Shown piece after piece: positions 29,299 through 37,959 of a stretch of DNA of 64,000 nt. Location of the stretch: positions 1 through 64,000 of the forward strand of contig JAPLEJ010000050.1 of NCBI GenBank assembly GCA_026391435.1. The letters are read 5' to 3'. Positions within the stretch are counted from its first letter, which is position 1. Each line of letters begins with the position of its first letter. The notes beneath the pieces were generated by a model, which was not told the origin of the DNA, did not search any database, and worked only from the letters and a program-made list of their open reading frames with translations. Source of the stretch: Bacteroidota bacterium (GTDB lineage: Bacteria; Bacteroidota; Bacteroidia; Chitinophagales; Chitinophagaceae). The position numbers and the translations under genes were made by a program.

Positions 29299-31797
29299 TT
29301 AATAAATGATTTGAAATTCGGGTAACAATAATATAATCCAAAATAAATCTTCAATTGCATCGGTCGAAGGTTCTGTTCCTAATATTTTTTTAGCGATGGT
29401 ATATTCGGATGGTTGTGCCTCTCTACCTAATGCTCTTGAATAAATTTCTTTAATTATTTTATCGCTGCTCACATATTGTTTTTTCCAAGCGATGGCTCCT
29501 TTTTTTATCATGGCGTTAAAACGATCGCCATTGGTCAATTCAAGTGCTTGTAAAAGATTAGATTGAGATTCTCTACTTGTGGAAACAGTTTCACGAGTGG
29601 GTCTTCCTAATGAAATCAAAAATGGATTATTTGCGACCAAGGAAGCGCGTGACCAAATTGGACGAAGGGGTCCTTTGGTGTATTCGGGTCGATACATTAA
29701 CATGGAATCAACAAAAATAGGAGCAATGATCGTGCTGGCTACATCAGAAAATTGTTCTGCAGACATTCTTTTACGTAACATACCGTTAAATTGAAATTGC
29801 TGTGAAACAATTTTGCTGGCATCTTTTAATCCAACTGAAGGGAGTTGATATGTATTAGAAGTAGTCAATAAATAAATAAGCTCTTTGATATCTGAATTAT
29901 TTTTTTGAAAATTTGAAGCGGTCCAGTCCAAAAGATCCTGACTCCAAGGCTCATTGTCCATTACATCAACTGGTTCAATTAATCCACGACCCATTAACTG
30001 TGCCCAGATGCGGTTTACGATAGTACGGTAAAATCTTCCATTATTGGGTTGTACCATATTCGTAGCTAGTTGTGCTAGCTTCACATTTCGTTTAGCACTA
30101 CTATCAATGGCGCCTAATTCCTTCCAAAGCATTCTTGCCCCTGTGAATTTACCTGTGGGCTTATCACAACGATTTATTTCAAGTGAAGTATCTGAAAAAA
30201 TATTAGCAAAGGCATAAGCGTCTGTCAATTTCCAGTCACTTATAAAACTATTATGACAGGAAGTACATTTTAAATTCAATCCTAAAAATATTTGAGAAAC
30301 ATTTTGGGCGGCCTGCATCTCGGTACGTTGACTTGCATTCACTACGCCACGCCATTTAATACCTTCTATAAATCCTTTGGAAGCATCTGTAGGGTTGATT
30401 AATTCTTTTACAAATTGATCGTAATGTTTATTGGACCTTAATGATTTATAGAGCCAATCTGTGATATTAAAACGACCTCCAGTAATATAGCCAGTGCCGG
30501 TATAATCATTTCTTAATGCATCATTCCAAATGCTAAGCCAATGACTACTGTAATCATCTTGTCGATTTAATAGTTGACGAATCAAAATGGCTCTTTTATT
30601 GGTGCGCTTATCTGCGGTGAATTTTTCAAGTTCTTCAGGACTAGGAAGGAGTCCAATAAGATCCAAGCTCACCCTTCTTAAAAAAGTTTTATCATCAATG
30701 ACAGCTGGCCAATTTATTTTATTTTTTACAAAATATTGATTGGTCCATAAGTCAATGGGGTTGGATAATTTATCTGTAGCTACAGGAAGTGCAGGATCTC
30801 TTGGGGCTAAAGGAGCAAGTCTAAAAATACTTTTTTCGGAACTATCTGGCCAAGGGGCGCCTTTTTGTATCCAAAATTGGATGATTGCTATATCACCGTC
30901 TGATAATTTTTTTCCTTTAGAAGGCATGGCATCCTTATGAGAAGAAGGAAGACTGATACGGCGAAATAAATCACTACCAGTTGGATTGCCAGGAATGACA
31001 ACGGCTCCGTTTTCGCCCCCTTTAAAAATCATATCGCGTCGGTCCAAACGAAGGTCTCCTTTAATTTTTTCGGGACCATGACACTTATAACAATTGTGTG
31101 CTAAGATGGCTCTAACTTGCACATTTAATTCTATGGCTTGTTGCTTCGTTAATTTTGCAGTATCATTTTTGAAAGTACTGATATCAAAATTTCCTTTTGT
31201 ACTTGCATCATAATCTTTACTCCATGGAAGGGTAGCAGATATATAATCTTTCCCATGAGTAAGCGAAGCTCCAAAATGTCCGGCAGCGGCTACACCAATG
31301 GCACTAATAAATAATAAGCTGCGATAAAATGAAATTAGATTTTTTTTATCCTGCTTCAAAATGTAGTGTAATAAAATAAACGCAATGCTTCCAATGGCAG
31401 CAGTAGCGATGCCTGTCCATTGATGTAAATTGGCTAATTCTTTTTCGTATCCCCCTTCTTTTGAAAGTAGTAAACCCATGATCGTAGAAAGGAGCGCAGC
31501 GATGGCACCCGCTGCTAAAATGATTTTAATGCCAGGTCTTAGGTTGGAATTAAAATTTTTGAAAGTGAACATTTCGAGTATCGCGGCAAACAAAAGTAAA
31601 GCAACTGGGAAATGAACTGCAACAGGGTGTAGCCGGCCCAAAAAACGCCAAAGCCAAAATAAACCGTTTGCAGTGCCAGGTTCATTGGAAGCTGCATATC
31701 CATTCAATGAAATTTGTAATAAACAAATCAATATCATTGAACTAATGACAAGGACTAATTTTTTTCTAGGGAATGAATTTTTTAGGGTCTGTTTCAT
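29299..31797 (-). CDS. PSCyt1/DUF1549/DUF1553 cytochrome c-type protein with membrane N-terminus
   Basis: 832 residues. Residues about 1-180 contain several membrane helices with DUF2231-like HPVAVHFPVALLLF. A planctomycete-type cytochrome c domain follows with CYKCHG (heme site, about residue 237). Then DUF1549 (LRRVSLDLIGLLPSPEELEKF, starts LRRVSL), an extra CTSCHN site (about residue 513) and DUF1553 to the C terminus. The gene is 25 nt upstream of the DUF1501 gene, so they form a two-gene operon. Such pairs are abundant in planctomycetes and verrucomicrobia, less so in Bacteroidota. Confidence 0.9.
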   Translation of the reverse strand: MKQTLKNSFPRKKLVLVISSMILICLLQISLNGYAASNEPGTANGLFWLWRFLGRLHPVAVHFPVALLLFAAILEMFTFKNFNSNLRPGIKIILAAGAIAALLSTIMGLLLSKEGGYEKELANLHQWTGIATAAIGSIAFILLHYILKQDKKNLISFYRSLLFISAIGVAAAGHFGASLTHGKDYISATLPWSKDYDASTKGNFDISTFKNDTAKLTKQQAIELNVQVRAILAHNCYKCHGPEKIKGDLRLDRRDMIFKGGENGAVVIPGNPTGSDLFRRISLPSSHKDAMPSKGKKLSDGDIAIIQFWIQKGAPWPDSSEKSIFRLAPLAPRDPALPVATDKLSNPIDLWTNQYFVKNKINWPAVIDDKTFLRRVSLDLIGLLPSPEELEKFTADKRTNKRAILIRQLLNRQDDYSSHWLSIWNDALRNDYTGTGYITGGRFNITDWLYKSLRSNKHYDQFVKELINPTDASKGFIEGIKWRGVVNASQRTEMQAAQNVSQIFLGLNLKCTSCHNSFISDWKLTDAYAFANIFSDTSLEINRCDKPTGKFTGARMLWKELGAIDSSAKRNVKLAQLATNMVQPNNGRFYRTIVNRIWAQLMGRGLIEPVDVMDNEPWSQDLLDWTASNFQKNNSDIKELIYLLTTSNTYQLPSVGLKDASKIVSQQFQFNGMLRKRMSAEQFSDVASTIIAPIFVDSMLMYRPEYTKGPLRPIWSRASLVANNPFLISLGRPTRETVSTSRESQSNLLQALELTNGDRFNAMIKKGAIAWKKQYVSSDKIIKEIYSRALGREAQPSEYTIAKKILGTEPSTDAIEDLFWIILLLPEFQIIY

Positions 31798-31872
31798 AAG
31801 CGATGCTGATTTAAAGATAAAGAAAAATGTGCTCTGTCCATAAATAGGGACCGCTTTTGATAAAATGCCAAC

Positions 31873-32235
31873 TTAGTTGGACTTTTTGCTTGATGTAGGT
31901 GATTCTTTCTTTGTTTTCTTGCTTACTAAAAAGTGGGATGTTTTAATAAAGTCTTTAACTATTGGGGCAGGAATCTGCTTATTGATGATCAGGGTATTCC
32001 AATGTATTTTATTCATATGGTATCCTGGTAAAATAAATTGGGGGTAGTCTTCTCTATGTGTAATAATCTGCTCTGGGTCTGCTTTATAGTTGACTGAAAT
32101 GGGTTCGGATCTTAAATTAAGGACAATAAAAATTTTTCCTTTGGTTTTTACCACAATCGTATCAGGCCCAAAGGGAGTACTTTCTTCTGAATCAGGAAGT
32201 TGTAATGCGTAGTCTAGTATTTCATCAATTTCCAT
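31873..32235 (-). CDS. MmcQ/YjbR-family protein
   Basis: 120 residues: YALQLPDSEESTPFGPDTIVVKTKGKIFIVL, typical start (ALQLPDSEESTPFG) of the MmcQ/YjbR double-wing fold, then YHMNKIHWNTLII and a basic tail KKTKKESPTSSKKSN. The family is small and cytoplasmic, with proposed DNA binding but no firm function. Monocistronic, divergent from the acetyltransferase gene. Confidence 0.88.
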   Translation of the reverse strand: MEIDEILDYALQLPDSEESTPFGPDTIVVKTKGKIFIVLNLRSEPISVNYKADPEQIITHREDYPQFILPGYHMNKIHWNTLIINKQIPAPIVKDFIKTSHFLVSKKTKKESPTSSKKSN

Positions 32236-32291
32236 AACCTTTTATTATTTAAACGATATTTTAAACGAATTTAGCATTTATAATCAAGTGA

Positions 32292-32900
32292 ATGAGTGCA
32301 TTAAAAAATTTTGAATTTACGAAGGACACTATTTTAGAAAATGAACGTGTATTGTTGAGGCCTTTAGTGCTTGCAGATATAACCTTTTTAGAAAAATATG
32401 TGCTAGAGGAGCCAGCATTATGGAAATTCTCATTGGTGGCAATTCAAAACAAAACAGATTTAGAAAAGTACATTCAGGATGCCCTCCATGCTAAAAGTCA
32501 GCAAACAGCCTATCCATTTATTGTATTTGATAAATTAACACAAACCTATGTGGGGTCCACCCGATTTTATGACATGCAATTGGTAAACGGGACAACACTG
32601 TTGGGCTATACTTGGTATAGTCAAAAAGTATGGGGATCTGGATTAAATCAACATTGTAAATTTTTGCTTTTGCAATTTGCTTTTGATCAAATTGGATTAA
32701 AGAGGGTGGAGTTGAGAGCAGACAATAATAATAAAAGAAGTATTACTGCTATGAAAAAAATAGGATGTACTGTTGAAGGGGTATTAAGAAATCACTTACC
32801 GATGCCCAATGGAACAAGGCGTGATAGTATTGTTCTAAGTATTTTAAAAGAAGAATGGGAAGTTGAACTGAAGCAAAAGTTAGAGGCGCAATTAAAGTAA
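32292..32900 (+). CDS. GNAT-family N-acetyltransferase (RimJ/RimL type)
   Basis: 202 residues. Acetyltransf_3 layout: NERVLLRPLVLADITFLEKYV at the N terminus (starts NERVLLRP), STRFYDMQLVNGTTLLGYTWY, acetyl-CoA region WGSGLNQHCKFLLLQFAFD, and KRVELRADNNNKRSITAMKKIG. It probably acetylates an amino group on a protein or small molecule. Its stop overlaps that of mgtE by 9 nt on the opposite strand. Confidence 0.88.
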   Translation: MSALKNFEFTKDTILENERVLLRPLVLADITFLEKYVLEEPALWKFSLVAIQNKTDLEKYIQDALHAKSQQTAYPFIVFDKLTQTYVGSTRFYDMQLVNGTTLLGYTWYSQKVWGSGLNQHCKFLLLQFAFDQIGLKRVELRADNNNKRSITAMKKIGCTVEGVLRNHLPMPNGTRRDSIVLSILKEEWEVELKQKLEAQLK

Positions 32901-34286
32901 AGTTCCTTGTAAGAATAAATAGGCTAAACTAAAATAAATAAGTATTGCGGTTACATCCACTAAAGTTGCAACAAATGGTGCTGAAGAAACAGCAGGGTCA
33001 GCGCCTAATCTTTTTAATACAATGGGTAACATAGAACCTGTAATGGTTCCCCAAATAACAACTCCTAAAATAGTAAAACCAATAGTAGTAGCGATCAATA
33101 GCCAATGCACCCCATAAAATCCAGGAACAATCATATGCCATGCAGTTACTCTAAAAAAACCAAGTACGCCAAGTAATGCTCCTAATAAAGTTCCGCTTAT
33201 AATTTCTCTTCTTAATATTTTCCACCAATCTGCAATCGTAATTTCACCCACGGACATGGCTTGTATGATCAAAGTAGATGATTGGGAGCCAGAATTACCA
33301 CCAGTAGATAATATTAATGGAATAAAACTAGCTAGCACTAATACTTTGGCTAATTCATCTTCAAAATAACCCATGGCGGTTGCTGTAAATAATTCACCAA
33401 TAAATAAAACCACCAACCATGTAATTCTTTTTTTAAATAATTTAAAAATAGAAATATCTAAATAAGGTTCGTTTAACGCTTCTGTACCTCCCATTTTTTG
33501 CATATCCTCACTGAACTCTTCATTGGTTACCCATAATATATCATCAATGGTTACAATGCCTAATAATACATCATTGTCATCTACAACAGGAATCGCTGTG
33601 CGATTATTCATTTTAAAAACCTGATTAGCGTGCTCCTGATCATCATACACATTGAGCGCTACAAAACGGCCATCAATAATATCAGACACAATATCCTCAG
33701 GCTTGGCTAATAATAAATCTCTAATTCTTATATCATCAATGAGCCCCCCTTTTTCATCTATAATATATATGACATCAATCGTTTCCGAATTTTTACCATA
33801 CTTACGAATGGTTTCAATAACCTGTGCTACGGTATAATGAGGATAGATGTAAACATAATCTGGCGTCATCAAACGACCCACACTGTCCTCAGGATAACCT
33901 AATAAGGATAAAGTGATTTTTCTTTCTTCTGGGTCTAGTAATTTAATTAAATCACGAATGGCCGCTTTAGGTAATTCTTCCAAAAAGTCGGTACGGTCAT
34001 CTGGAGGAAGTTCATTTAAAATTTTAGCTGTTTTACGAGCCGGCAATTCCTTAATGATGTCTTTTTGTTGATTGATATCGAGAATCTTAAAAACACTTAC
34101 CGCACGATGCACGGTCATATTATCGATAATAGTAGCCTCCTGTTGGGGAAATTCATTCACCAATTCAACAACATCACTGATGTTTTGCTCATCTAAAAAT
34201 TCTTTTAATAGATGCGTGTCCTCTTTGGAAATTATTTCCAAGAAAAGATCCGATAAATTGATTTCTTCTTTTAATTCATCCAACAT
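32892..34286 (-). CDS. mgtE: MgtE-family magnesium transporter
   Basis: 464 residues: an N-terminal helical MgtE_N domain (to about residue 130, with LPPDDRTDFLEELP), two CBS domains (about 135-260, MTPDYVYIYPHYTVAQVI and VVDDNDVLLGIVTIDDIL) and five membrane helices with STGGNSGSQSSTL (about 330-342), the Mg2+-selective pore region. It imports Mg2+ and is gated by cytosolic Mg2+ at the N/CBS domains. No M-box riboswitch fits in the 46-nt gap before the divergent SET gene. Confidence 0.96.
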   Translation of the reverse strand: MLDELKEEINLSDLFLEIISKEDTHLLKEFLDEQNISDVVELVNEFPQQEATIIDNMTVHRAVSVFKILDINQQKDIIKELPARKTAKILNELPPDDRTDFLEELPKAAIRDLIKLLDPEERKITLSLLGYPEDSVGRLMTPDYVYIYPHYTVAQVIETIRKYGKNSETIDVIYIIDEKGGLIDDIRIRDLLLAKPEDIVSDIIDGRFVALNVYDDQEHANQVFKMNNRTAIPVVDDNDVLLGIVTIDDILWVTNEEFSEDMQKMGGTEALNEPYLDISIFKLFKKRITWLVVLFIGELFTATAMGYFEDELAKVLVLASFIPLILSTGGNSGSQSSTLIIQAMSVGEITIADWWKILRREIISGTLLGALLGVLGFFRVTAWHMIVPGFYGVHWLLIATTIGFTILGVVIWGTITGSMLPIVLKRLGADPAVSSAPFVATLVDVTAILIYFSLAYLFLQGTLL

Positions 34287-34332
34287 GCGTGCAAGTTACG
34301 AAAAATTATAAAGGATATATTATATTTATGTC

Positions 34333-34716
34333 ATGATTCTACCTATTCTAACCATTGCACCCTCTCCTAAACGAGGTCGAGGTGTATTTGCAACTGAACG
34401 TATTTTAATGAATACGACTATTGAAATAGCACCCGTCATTGTATTAAGTAAAGAAGAGCGGCATATTGTGGAACAGACCCTTTTGTATGATTATATATTT
34501 GAATGGGGAGAGGATCAAAAATTAGCAGCAGTCGCATTGGGATATGTATCCATCTATAATCATGCAGTACATCCAAATTGTTCGTATGATATGAATGAGG
34601 AGGATCAAACTATTTCTATTATTACACTAAAAGATATCGAAATAGGAGATGAATTATTTATCAATTATAATGCAGAGACAGAGGAGGCTTCCCCCGTTTG
34701 GTTTGAACAACATTAA
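34333..34716 (+). CDS. Small SET-domain protein (putative lysine methyltransferase)
   Basis: 127 residues, almost only a SET core: N-terminal SPKRGRGVFATERI (SET motif I), a middle insert, NHAVHPNCSYDM (the NHS-like SAM/Lys channel motif, about residues 76-87) and IEIGDELFINYN near the C terminus (GEELxxxY-type motif). There are no pre-/post-SET Cys clusters. SET proteins methylate lysines; the bacterial target is unknown. Starts 47 nt from divergent mgtE. Confidence 0.88.
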   Translation: MILPILTIAPSPKRGRGVFATERILMNTTIEIAPVIVLSKEERHIVEQTLLYDYIFEWGEDQKLAAVALGYVSIYNHAVHPNCSYDMNEEDQTISIITLKDIEIGDELFINYNAETEEASPVWFEQH

Positions 34717-35556
34717 TTATTGATATACGCGCACATAATCAATGACCATTTGTGCAGGGAGCGCTTTTTTGTCAATAGTAAATCCTGAGTAATTTCCTCC
34801 GACAGCAATATTTAAAAGTAAATAGATGGGATCATCAAAGGGCCAACTATTTTTTCCTTTGCCATCATTATGGTAGGTTAACAATTTTTTTCCATCAATG
34901 GAAATGGTCATTTTATTTTTATCCCAATCTAGTTGGTAGTCATGAAAAGCATCTCCATAGTCAGCGATATAGATGGAATCAGTTTTTTGAGTACCTAAGA
35001 TCCAATTATTACTTTTCGTATGAATAGATGCTTGAATGTTCCCGGGCTTAGTTCCGGTATGTTCCATCATATCTATTTCACCACATAGGGGCCAGCCAAT
35101 CGCTTTGTTGTCAATATTATCTCCTAGCATCCAAATAGCAGGCCATATACCTACTCCTTTTGGAATTTTTGCACTTACTATTATACGGCCATGAGTCCAA
35201 CTCGCTTTACCTCGAGTCACTAATCTTGCCGAAGTGTATTCGCGGCCACCTAATTTTTGTTGGAGTGCTGTTAGTATTAAATAGCCACCACTTACTTTGG
35301 CATTGGACAAAGAATCATTGGTATAATATTCAAGTTCATTATTTCCCCAGCCGTTATTTCCAGTTCCAATATCATAAGCCCAATTGGATTTATTGGGTAA
35401 TCCTGGTATGTCAAACTCATCTGACCAAACTAATTTTTTAACTGTGTCTTTAAGTAAAGGCATAGGATTAGTAGAAACGGAGTGGCCATTTGCATTTTGC
35501 GAAAAGAAGAAAGGAGTTATTGCAATCAGGATCAAAGTAATGGGGCTAAGGCGCAT
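34717..35556 (-). CDS. Glycoside hydrolase family 16 endo-beta-glucanase
   Basis: 279 residues with a signal peptide (MRLSPITLILIAITPFFFSQ). The GH16 catalytic signature ExDxxE appears as GEIDMMEHTG (about residues 160-169). Family features LVWSDEFDIPGLPNKSNWAYD, NELEYYTN and GVGIWPAIWMLG are present. It cleaves beta-1,3 or mixed beta-1,3-1,4 glucans (laminarinase/lichenase type) in the periplasm or outside the cell. No SusC/D genes are nearby. Confidence 0.93.
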   Translation of the reverse strand: MRLSPITLILIAITPFFFSQNANGHSVSTNPMPLLKDTVKKLVWSDEFDIPGLPNKSNWAYDIGTGNNGWGNNELEYYTNDSLSNAKVSGGYLILTALQQKLGGREYTSARLVTRGKASWTHGRIIVSAKIPKGVGIWPAIWMLGDNIDNKAIGWPLCGEIDMMEHTGTKPGNIQASIHTKSNNWILGTQKTDSIYIADYGDAFHDYQLDWDKNKMTISIDGKKLLTYHNDGKGKNSWPFDDPIYLLLNIAVGGNYSGFTIDKKALPAQMVIDYVRVYQ

Positions 35557-35636
35557 TCTATGTGTATATTAGGAGGTTTTTACTAGTGCTAAACAGCTAA
35601 TTTACTGACAATTAAGCATTTTAATTTACTTTTTTG

Positions 35637-35667
35637 TTGGGTATTATACAAAAGGGTTGTAATTTCG
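35637..35667 (+). promoter_or_regulatory. Putative his promoter (-33 TTG, -7 TAATTTCG)
   Basis: TTG at 35637-35639 and TAATTTCG at 35660-35667 are separated by 20 nt, the Bacteroidota sigma spacing. The -7 box matches TAnnTTTG in 7 of 8. Transcription would start at about 35670-35672, at or next to the leader-peptide AUG. Confidence 0.55.
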
Positions 35668-35671
35668 CCCT

Positions 35672-35719
35672 ATGAACTTAAATAACCATACACATCATCA
35701 TTTTCTAACCAATAGGTAA
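35672..35719 (+). CDS. hisL: his operon leader peptide
   Basis: A 15-codon ORF encoding MNLNNHTHHHFLTNR with four His codons in five (CAT ACA CAT CAT CAT at 35687-35701). It lies 132 nt upstream of hisG, followed by a terminator hairpin, the classical layout of a ribosome-mediated attenuator. No Shine-Dalgarno sequence precedes it, and the predicted transcription start coincides with the AUG, so it may be translated leaderless. Confidence 0.88.
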   Translation: MNLNNHTHHHFLTNR

Positions 35720-35783
35720 GCTAAGGGTGTAGGTATGTTTTAATATTTATACAAAGGGCTTACTTACGAGTAGGCCCTTTTTT
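35713..35783 (+). promoter_or_regulatory. his attenuator (antiterminator/terminator switch)
   Basis: TAGGTAAGCT (35713-35722, overlapping the leader stop codon) can pair over 10 positions with GGCTTACTTA (35757-35766), the 5' arm and loop of the terminator. A ribosome stalled at the His codons (ending 35701) leaves this segment free, forming the antiterminator and allowing hisG transcription. A ribosome reaching the stop at 35717 covers it, so the terminator forms. This is inferred from complementarity by eye. Confidence 0.82.
35753..35783 (+). terminator. his attenuator terminator hairpin
   Basis: AAAGGGCTTACT pairs with AGTAGGCCCTTT around a TACG tetraloop (one G-U pair), then a T-run. It lies 20 nt before hisG. 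Confidence 0.92.
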
Positions 35784-35803
35784 AATGACTATAATTCAAA
35801 TTT

Positions 35804-36661
35804 ATGATGCGATTAAAATTAGCGATTCAAAAATCGGGACGATTACATGAGGATTCCATTAGAATGTTAAAGGAATGCGGTATTGACATTGAAAATGGGG
35901 TAAATAAATTAAAAGCAGAAGCGACCAATTTCCCTTTGGAGTTATTTTTTTTAAGGGATGACGATATTCCTCAATATGTTGAAGATGGGGTAGCCGATAT
36001 TGGATTTGTGGGTGAAAATGTAGTGTATGAAAAAGCCAAAAAGGTAGAAGTATCCTATAAATTAGGTTTCGGCAAATGCAGATTAAGTTTTGCTGTCAAC
36101 AAAAACGAAACGTTCACAGGGCCTAGTTATTTGTCTGGAAAAAAAATAGCAACAAGTTATCCTGTTTTGGTGCAACAATATTTAAATGAACACAAAATTC
36201 AAGCTGAGATTCATGAAATTAGTGGAAGCGTGGAAATTGCGCCTGGTATCGGTTTGGCTGATGTCATTTGTGATTTAGTCAGTAGTGGGTCTACTTTATT
36301 TATGAATGGACTTAAGGAAGCGGATACCATTTTAAATTCTCAAGCTGTTTTAATAAAACGCATGGGTTTAAATGAGGAAGCGACTGCCATTTTAAATAAA
36401 TTGTTGTTTAGGATGGAGTCGGTTAAAAAAGCCAAGAAAAATAAATATGTTTTATTAAATGCCCCTAATGAAAATTTAGAAAAAATTGTTTCTTTATTGC
36501 CAGGCATGAAAAGTCCAACAGTAGTTGCATTAGCAACACCAGGATGGAGCAGCGTTCATAGTGTTATTGCAGAATCTGATTTTTGGGACATTATCGAAAA
36601 ATTAAAACAAGCAGGAGCGGAAGGCATATTAGTTGTACCTATCGAAAAAATGATTTTATAA
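35804..36661 (+). CDS. hisG: ATP phosphoribosyltransferase, long form (HisG-L)
   Basis: First step of histidine synthesis, joining ATP and PRPP. 285 residues, so it carries the C-terminal regulatory domain of the hexameric long form and needs no HisZ. Motifs: LAIQKSGRLHEDS, DDIPQYVEDGVADIGFVGEN, the PRPP loop EIAPGIGLADVICDLVSSGSTL (starts EIAPGIG), and C-terminal ATPGWSSVHSVIAESDFWDII. It is the first gene after the his attenuator. ATG 35807 is an equally possible start. Confidence 0.97.
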   Translation: MMRLKLAIQKSGRLHEDSIRMLKECGIDIENGVNKLKAEATNFPLELFFLRDDDIPQYVEDGVADIGFVGENVVYEKAKKVEVSYKLGFGKCRLSFAVNKNETFTGPSYLSGKKIATSYPVLVQQYLNEHKIQAEIHEISGSVEIAPGIGLADVICDLVSSGSTLFMNGLKEADTILNSQAVLIKRMGLNEEATAILNKLLFRMESVKKAKKNKYVLLNAPNENLEKIVSLLPGMKSPTVVALATPGWSSVHSVIAESDFWDIIEKLKQAGAEGILVVPIEKMIL

Positions 36662-37956
36662 TGATGAAAGTAATAAAGGAGCCAATTCAAAAAGAATGGG
36701 CCGCGCTATTAGAGCGACCCGTAATTGATGCATCGCACTTGCAGCAAAAGGTGAAAGCGATTATGGAGCAAATAGCTTTAAAAGGCGATGAGGCGATCAA
36801 GTCGTATACTTTAGAATTCGACAAAGTAGCCATCAGTCAAACTAAAGTAAGTGCCAAAAAAATTGCGGCTGCAGAAAAGGAGTTAACTGCGAGTTTAAAA
36901 ACCGCCATTCAGTTGGCGAAGGTGAACATTGAAGTTTTTCATGAAAATCAAATTCAAAAAGTAGAACGCATCGAAACCATGCCTGGTGTTTGGTGTTGGA
37001 GAAAATCCATTGGTATCGAAAAAGTAGGTATCTATATTCCTGGCGGTACTGCTCCTTTATTTTCGACTGTATTAATGTTGGGTATCCCAGCAAAAATGGC
37101 GGGCTGCAAGGAAATTATTTTGTGTACGCCTCCTAATGAGCAGGGTGAAATTCATCCGGCTATATTGTATGCCGCTTCCTTGGTGGGTGTTACATCCATT
37201 TATTCCATTGGAGGGGTGCAAGCCATTGCTGCCATGGCTTTGGGTACAGCAACGGTTCCTAAAGTCAATAAAATATTTGGTCCAGGTAATCAATATGTTA
37301 CGGCTGCTAAACAAATGGTACAACAAATGGGAGTTGCCATCGATATGCCAGCAGGTCCAAGCGAGGTTTGCGTTTTGGCTGATGAAAATGCAGTGCCTTC
37401 CTTTGTTGCTGCTGATTTATTATCACAAGCCGAACATGGTGCAGATAGTCAAGTATTATTAGTTGCTAATTCTTCAGCAATGGTGAGCGAGATTCAAAAA
37501 GAATTGGATACGCAATTAATTGGTTTGCCAAGAAAAGATTTAGCGATACAAGCACTCCTGAATTCAAAAGCCATCGTATTATCTCAGCAAGAAGATGCCA
37601 TTACATTGATTAATGAATATGCACCTGAGCATTTAATTTTAGCTGTAGAAAATGCAGCACAAGTTGCAGAAAAAGTCATCAACGCAGGTTCTGTCTTTAT
37701 TGGCAATTATTCGCCTGAATCGGTGGGTGATTATGCAAGTGGCACCAATCATACTTTACCCACCAATGGTTTTGCCAAAGCATATAGTGGTGTAAGTATG
37801 GATAGTTTTGTAAAAAAAATTACCTTTCAGCAATTAACAGAAAGGGGATTGATGAATATTGCACCTACCGTCATTGAAATGGCAGATGCAGAAGGGTTAC
37901 AGGCGCATAGCCATGCTGTTAGCGTTCGATTAAATTGGATAAAATCTAAAATCTAG
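36661..37956 (+). CDS. hisD: Histidinol dehydrogenase
   Basis: Catalyses the last two oxidations from histidinol to histidine. About 431 residues. The ATG at 36661 overlaps the hisG stop by one base (TAATG), implying coupled translation; a longer frame inside hisG is spurious. Motifs: VGIYIPGGTAPLFSTVLML, GGVQAIAAMALGT, KIFGPGNQYVTAAK, DMPAGPSEVCVLAD, and EHGADSQVLLV with zinc-site residues; ESVGDYASGTNHTLPTNGFA near the C terminus (starts ESVGDYASG). Confidence 0.97.
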   Translation: MMKVIKEPIQKEWAALLERPVIDASHLQQKVKAIMEQIALKGDEAIKSYTLEFDKVAISQTKVSAKKIAAAEKELTASLKTAIQLAKVNIEVFHENQIQKVERIETMPGVWCWRKSIGIEKVGIYIPGGTAPLFSTVLMLGIPAKMAGCKEIILCTPPNEQGEIHPAILYAASLVGVTSIYSIGGVQAIAAMALGTATVPKVNKIFGPGNQYVTAAKQMVQQMGVAIDMPAGPSEVCVLADENAVPSFVAADLLSQAEHGADSQVLLVANSSAMVSEIQKELDTQLIGLPRKDLAIQALLNSKAIVLSQQEDAITLINEYAPEHLILAVENAAQVAEKVINAGSVFIGNYSPESVGDYASGTNHTLPTNGFAKAYSGVSMDSFVKKITFQQLTERGLMNIAPTVIEMADAEGLQAHSHAVSVRLNWIKSKI

Positions 37957-37959
37957 ACC

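Noticed and set aside
34287..34332. Mg2+ riboswitch upstream of mgtE
   Set aside because: The gap to the divergent SET gene is 46 nt, too short for an M-box.
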